64,000 nt of DNA from SXOA01 sp046153945 (GTDB lineage Bacteria; Planctomycetota; Planctomycetia; Pirellulales; Pirellulaceae). Below the pieces are notes generated by a model. The model made no database searches. It saw only the letters and a program-made list of their open reading frames with translations, and was not told the DNA's origin. The stretch covers positions 38,691 through 102,690 of the forward strand of contig JBJXFF010000090.1 of NCBI GenBank assembly GCA_046153945.1, written 5' to 3'. The position numbers and the translations under genes were made by a program. Below, piece by piece: positions 61,601 to 64,000 of this stretch; within the stretch, counting starts at the first letter, position 1; each line of letters begins with the position of its first letter.

Positions 61601-61841
61601 GATCGAAAAACCCACAGGATCTGCGGACGAATACTATGTCTTCGCCTGTTTCTTCGCCGTGGCCAGCGGCAAGATCGCGGACAAACAGCAAGTGTATGCC
61701 GAACGGGCCATGAAGTTGCTGCAACAGGCCGTAAAGGCCGGCTTTGACAACGCCGCTCACATGCGCAAAGACGCTGACGTCGATCCGCTCCGTGAGCGAG
61801 AGGATTTCAAGAAGCTGCTGGCGGAGTTGGAGCAGAAATGA
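58686..61841 (+). CDS. Ser/Thr protein kinase with TPR tail
   Basis: A 1051-residue membrane-anchored protein kinase. The kinase domain (about 79-375) has the Gly loop 'IGEGGMGSV', Lys110 in V-A-V-K, HRDLKPTN at 202-209, D-F-G at 225-227 and 'APEQ' in the activation segment. A membrane segment follows at about 404-426. The C-terminal 600 residues are extracytoplasmic and made of TPR-like repeats of about 45 residues, each with 'A-R-x-E-Y-x-A-x-R-x-I-x-x-x-L-V-x-Q-F-P'. The whole is common in Planctomycetes. The stop overlaps the start of the ECF sigma gene by four bases, suggesting that they act in one signalling unit. Confidence 0.93.
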   Translation: MTEESLFDLALNTPAAERGAMMDRECAGKPELRQRVEALLRADAQPEDVLPAQPMLDRTETFAPVRGGSERPGVVIAGKYKLLQQIGEGGMGSVWMADQTEPVKRRVAVKLIRVERGNSQTILARFEAERQAIALMDHPHIARLLDAGTTDDGSPFFVMELVKGVPLTEFCDAHKLSVPERLMLFQQICAAVQHAHQKGIIHRDLKPTNILVESHDDKPVPKVIDFGLAKATSGMQLTEHTLFTALGTVAGTPLYMAPEQAKFNAIDVDTRADIYSLGVILYELLTGTTPIERESFKKAAFDEMLRVIREQDPPTPSKRLSSTESKPSVAANRRAEPAKLGRFVKGELDWIVMKALAKERDRRYETANGFAKDVERFLNHEPVQAGPPSVNYRLMKFVRRNRVQVIAASLVLLAVMAGLAGTTIGLLRALAAEDVAKLRYEDAEKARAKAAASAVAELAERKKAEKAEAQTLADYRASTGDAIEQLIGSKPKLGMQERAYLEKTLKRWEEYAARQGDDEHSRDIRGEGHFNVAVLWQKLGDKEKAQAEFQSARAIKQSLVNEFPHVPVYQLSLANTRHNLAVLLADSGDVSKALTEYKATRDIKQELVRQYPTKPSYQQDLARTHNNLGHLLDGQGSSDEARVEYEAGRDIQAKLVVQFPNKAEYQQDLARILENLGILFARQKKFQEAKIELQEARDNLKKLCERFPAMLEFQEGLANNHHNLGVLLTDLKEHESARAEYQAAFEIRQELARQFPAIPAFQQSLAHTQRDQGVLLAKIGENENARLKFLAAREIQKKLVDQFPDEHAYQDDLVITLHSLGKLLAKLGKDDESRAEHLAAIDLQKKLAHRFPDVAKYQINLGGSYCNFGIQLGNEDKTAESLEWFDRAVQTLQAVQKKVPGDSLARQYLRNSHYARAQAYHLLKKYVEAVQDWDRAIDLTPPAEQSEVRASRGISQLQVGMGAKEIAEIGELIEKPTGSADEYYVFACFFAVASGKIADKQQVYAERAMKLLQQAVKAGFDNAAHMRKDADVDPLREREDFKKLLAELEQK

Positions 61842-62338
61842 ACCCTGCCGAGTTGGTGCCCCAGGTCTACGACGAACTTCGCAAGCTTGCTGCCGCGAAG
61901 CTGGCCGCGGAGCACCCGGGGCAGACGCTCAGCGCAACCGCGCTGGTCCATGAAGCCTGGTTGCGGCTGGCGGACGCGTCCGTGGAATGGCAGGACCGGA
62001 CGCACTACTTGCGGACGGCAGCCACGGCGATGCGGCGAATCCTGGTGGATCGGGCGCGGGCGAAAGTTACCGCCAAACGTGGCGGCCAGGCTCGGCGCGT
62101 CGAAGTCGGAGACATCGCCGAACTGGACCAGGATAGCGAACTGCTGGCGCTGGACGAGGCGCTCGTAAAGCTGGCGGCAGACAAGCCCGAGCATGCGAAG
62201 CTTGTCGAGCTGCGATACTTCGCCGGCCTCAGCGGCGACGAAGCGGCAGCCGCACTGGGAGTTTCTCCGGCAACCGCGGATCGAATGTGGCGCTACGCAC
62301 GGGCCTGGCTGCAGGTGGAGCTGCAACAGCCCGATTGA
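61838..62338 (+). CDS. ECF-type sigma factor linked to the kinase
   Basis: A 166-residue sigma factor with regions 2 and 4 only. Region 2 includes 'LSATALVHEAWLRL' and 'TAATAMRRILVDRARAK'; region 4 is 'LVELRYFAGLSGDEAAAALGVSPATADRMWRYARAWL'. It matches the ECF group that I recall as the TIGR02999 type, usually encoded beside Ser/Thr kinases in Planctomycetes and Acidobacteria. The ATG overlaps the kinase stop (ATGA), so the two are translationally coupled, with the sigma gene downstream. No anti-sigma factor was found. Confidence 0.9.
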   Translation: MNPAELVPQVYDELRKLAAAKLAAEHPGQTLSATALVHEAWLRLADASVEWQDRTHYLRTAATAMRRILVDRARAKVTAKRGGQARRVEVGDIAELDQDSELLALDEALVKLAADKPEHAKLVELRYFAGLSGDEAAAALGVSPATADRMWRYARAWLQVELQQPD

Positions 62339-62351
62339 GCCGCTCGACATC

Positions 62352-63815
62352 TTAAGGACGCTCCTTTACTTGCTTCAGCTCCTCCGCCTCCGGCCGCTCC
62401 TTATAAAACGGATCGAGCGGATAGCAGCCGCTGACTAGTCCGTTGCGGGGGGCGGTGGTGCAGTCGCTGAAGGTGCGGCAGACTTTTTTCCGCTGCCAGT
62501 CGCGGCCGGCGAGGACGTCGGCGGGAAGCTCGGGGTAACTGAGGACCATTCGCCCCAGCCCGACGAAGTCGGCCCAGCCCTCACGGACAATTCCCTGGGC
62601 CACATGCGGCAGATAGTCTTGCAGGTAGGAGTAAGCCGTGCCGACCGTCGGCAGGCCGGGGACCGCCTCCTTGAGCTGCCGGGCGACTTGAATCTGCCTC
62701 GCCACGCCGACCAGTGGATCTTCCGGCGGTTGATACCCGTCGCTCGGTGGAAAAATGGCGGGCCGCTGCACATGCGGGTTGTAATAGGGACTTCCGCAAC
62801 TGAGGTTGACCGCAAAGACGCCGAGGTCTTTCAATTTTTCGAGCAACTTGATTGGCTCGGCAAGGTCCACCTCCGTCGGATCACTCTCGCTGGCTCCAAA
62901 GCCGCACTGATACGGCAGCAGATGCCGATAGGGCTCCGGCTCGCCGATTTTTTCTGCTCCGCCCGACTTGTAAGGGAGCGTATCGAAGGCACTGAGCCGC
63001 ACGCCGACCAGCAGATCGGGAATCTCACTGCGGATGCGGCCGATGATCGTGGTCAGGATGCGAGTCCGCCCCTCAAAATCGCCGCCGAACTTGCCGGGGC
63101 GAACGCGGGCGCTCAAGAACTCGTGCAGCAGATAGCCGTGGCAGGCCTTGATATCGACGAATTGATAGCCGGCATCCCGGGCGAGTCGCGCCGCCGCCAG
63201 ATACTGATCGATGAGCCGTTCCAAGTCGCTGTCGGTCCAAATCCGCGAGTCGTCACTGAGCGAAATGCCGACGCGGCTATCGAGCAGCGGGTGATGATAG
63301 GCAATCCGCGGCTCAAATCGCTTGTGGTCGTTCGGCTTGCAGTAGCGGCCCGAATGGGTGAGTTGCAAACCGACCAGCAGTCCATCGAGCGAGCCGAACA
63401 TCTCATGATGCGCCTGCTGCAACGCGAGAAAAAGTTCCTGCAGACCGCGGCGGTTGTGCTCGGTCGCCAGCGTCTGGTTCGGGTTCGCCCGTCCATCCTC
63501 CTGCACGGCAGCCGCCTCTCCCCCCCAAATCAGTTTTGCCCCGGAGAGCCCAAAATTCCGCCAGCGGCGGAGCGTCAACTCCGATGGCGAGCCGTCCCGG
63601 TGGGCATCCCAACCTTCCATCGGATGAATGCACCAGCGGTTGCCGACTTGGAAAGTCCGGCGGCCATCGGTCACCACCAGCGATTCCACCAGAGGCGAGC
63701 CTTGCGCCGCCGAAAGCGGCCGCTCATCGACCGGCAACTCCAGCCCCAACTCCGCCAGCCGCGCGCGGAATGCCCCCACGGCTTTGAGCTGGGCGACTTT
63801 GGGATAGTGCGACAT
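62352..63815 (-). CDS. NADH:flavin oxidoreductase (Old Yellow Enzyme family)
   Basis: A 487-residue flavin-dependent TIM-barrel of the OYE family. Visible are 'NRWCIHPMEGWDA' (FMN-side strand), 'LIWGGEAAAV', 'GLQLTHSGRYCKP' with the His/Gly/Arg, 'FVDIKACHGYLLHEFLS' with the active-site His, 'VGVRLSAFDTL', and 'GWADFVGLGRMVLSYPELP'. The C-terminal 'VCRTFSDCTTAPRNGLVSGC' has four cysteines, like a relic of the Fe-S loop of 2,4-dienoyl-CoA reductases, but the second reductase domain is absent. It reduces alpha,beta-unsaturated carbonyls; the substrate is unknown. Its stop lies 13 bases from the ECF sigma stop. Confidence 0.88.
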   Translation of the reverse strand: MSHYPKVAQLKAVGAFRARLAELGLELPVDERPLSAAQGSPLVESLVVTDGRRTFQVGNRWCIHPMEGWDAHRDGSPSELTLRRWRNFGLSGAKLIWGGEAAAVQEDGRANPNQTLATEHNRRGLQELFLALQQAHHEMFGSLDGLLVGLQLTHSGRYCKPNDHKRFEPRIAYHHPLLDSRVGISLSDDSRIWTDSDLERLIDQYLAAARLARDAGYQFVDIKACHGYLLHEFLSARVRPGKFGGDFEGRTRILTTIIGRIRSEIPDLLVGVRLSAFDTLPYKSGGAEKIGEPEPYRHLLPYQCGFGASESDPTEVDLAEPIKLLEKLKDLGVFAVNLSCGSPYYNPHVQRPAIFPPSDGYQPPEDPLVGVARQIQVARQLKEAVPGLPTVGTAYSYLQDYLPHVAQGIVREGWADFVGLGRMVLSYPELPADVLAGRDWQRKKVCRTFSDCTTAPRNGLVSGCYPLDPFYKERPEAEELKQVKERP

Positions 63816-63984
63816 GGGAAAGTCTCAAAGAGCAAGCGCTCTGATCTGGTACGACGGACGAATGGGGGGCAGGCCCGAATGGCGTTAAGTTAGTCGCAAG
63901 GTCTTGTCTCTAAAAGATTAACGAATGCTAGCGTGTATTGCTGTCAGTGTTAAATAATAGCGCGCAAAGCCGAGCCTCCGGTAG

Positions 63985-63996
63985 AAAGGAGTGATG
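63985..63996 (+). promoter_or_regulatory. Ribosome binding site and start of a gene leaving the window
   Basis: AAAGGAG (63985-63991) is followed by ATG at 63994. This looks like the initiation region of a plus-strand gene that leaves the window at its right edge. Only two codons are visible, so the product cannot be named, and a later start is possible. Confidence 0.4.
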
Positions 63997-64000
63997 TACC

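Overview
The window is chromosomal DNA of a bacterium that is almost certainly a member of the Planctomycetota. It is GC-rich. The markers are a DUF1549/DUF1553 protein with a Planctomycete-type cytochrome c (PSD1) domain, a Tat-exported DUF1501 protein, a 1340-residue PVC-type heme-binding protein, a BBP7-like outer-membrane barrel, a DUF6800-like small basic protein, LRR and WD40 secreted proteins, a Ser/Thr kinase with a TPR tail paired with an ECF sigma factor, an H4MPT-linked C1 enzyme (FhcD/Ftr), and short inner-membrane proteins starting with the 'SLRTLLL' type of segment. No rRNA, tRNA, phage, transposase or CRISPR array was seen. The layout is dispersed, with short operons, many convergent or divergent pairs, and several families of intergenic palindromes.

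Region by region. 1-8.7 kb: the end of a Gfo/Idh/MocA dehydrogenase, a palindrome-rich gene-free stretch, a 59-residue lipoprotein, then a minus-strand block (a Tat-lipoprotein with CX5C repeats, DUF1501, HAD phosphatase, two small proteins, DUF1549/1553, and epmA coupled to it by a one-base overlap). 8.8-19.6 kb: sulfotransferase, GH63/MGH1-like glucosidase, a beta-helix protein, glycogen synthase (TTG start just behind a perfect 26-bp inverted repeat), small membrane protein, LRR protein and APC permease. 19.7-26.6 kb: an amidohydrolase fused to a CBM9-like domain, queC-queD, a Phd/RelE-type toxin-antitoxin pair, a membrane protein, pyruvate kinase and a divergent DUF6174-like protein. 26.8-35.2 kb: BBP7-like barrel, DUF6800-like protein, LpxH-like phosphoesterase, a stand-alone secretin-lobe protein, the giant PVC cytochrome protein and proC.

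35.3-42 kb is the most coherent accessory block: an ABC exporter, then GDPD, HAD, a degenerate nucleotidyltransferase, cupin, a canonical nucleotidyltransferase and a WavE-like protein, all on the minus strand. It looks like a surface-glycan precursor and assembly module. 42-46.8 kb: bcp peroxiredoxin, a frameshifted TPR-like gene, fhcD, L-lactate dehydrogenase and the main sigma factor. 47.6-58.6 kb: SDR, zinc-ribbon membrane proteins, a tight four-gene operon (rhomboid, WD40, dipeptide epimerase, DUF420), prmC, a GYF-domain protein, a ClpP-like protease, a lipoprotein and a BatA/VWA membrane protein. 58.7-63.8 kb: a kinase-TPR gene overlapping an ECF sigma gene, and an Old Yellow Enzyme family reductase. 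The window ends at what looks like the ribosome binding site of another plus-strand gene.

Starts were moved inward from the longest open frame wherever a signal peptide, family N-terminus or Shine-Dalgarno sequence favoured it. All family assignments are from reading the protein sequences; no database search was run.
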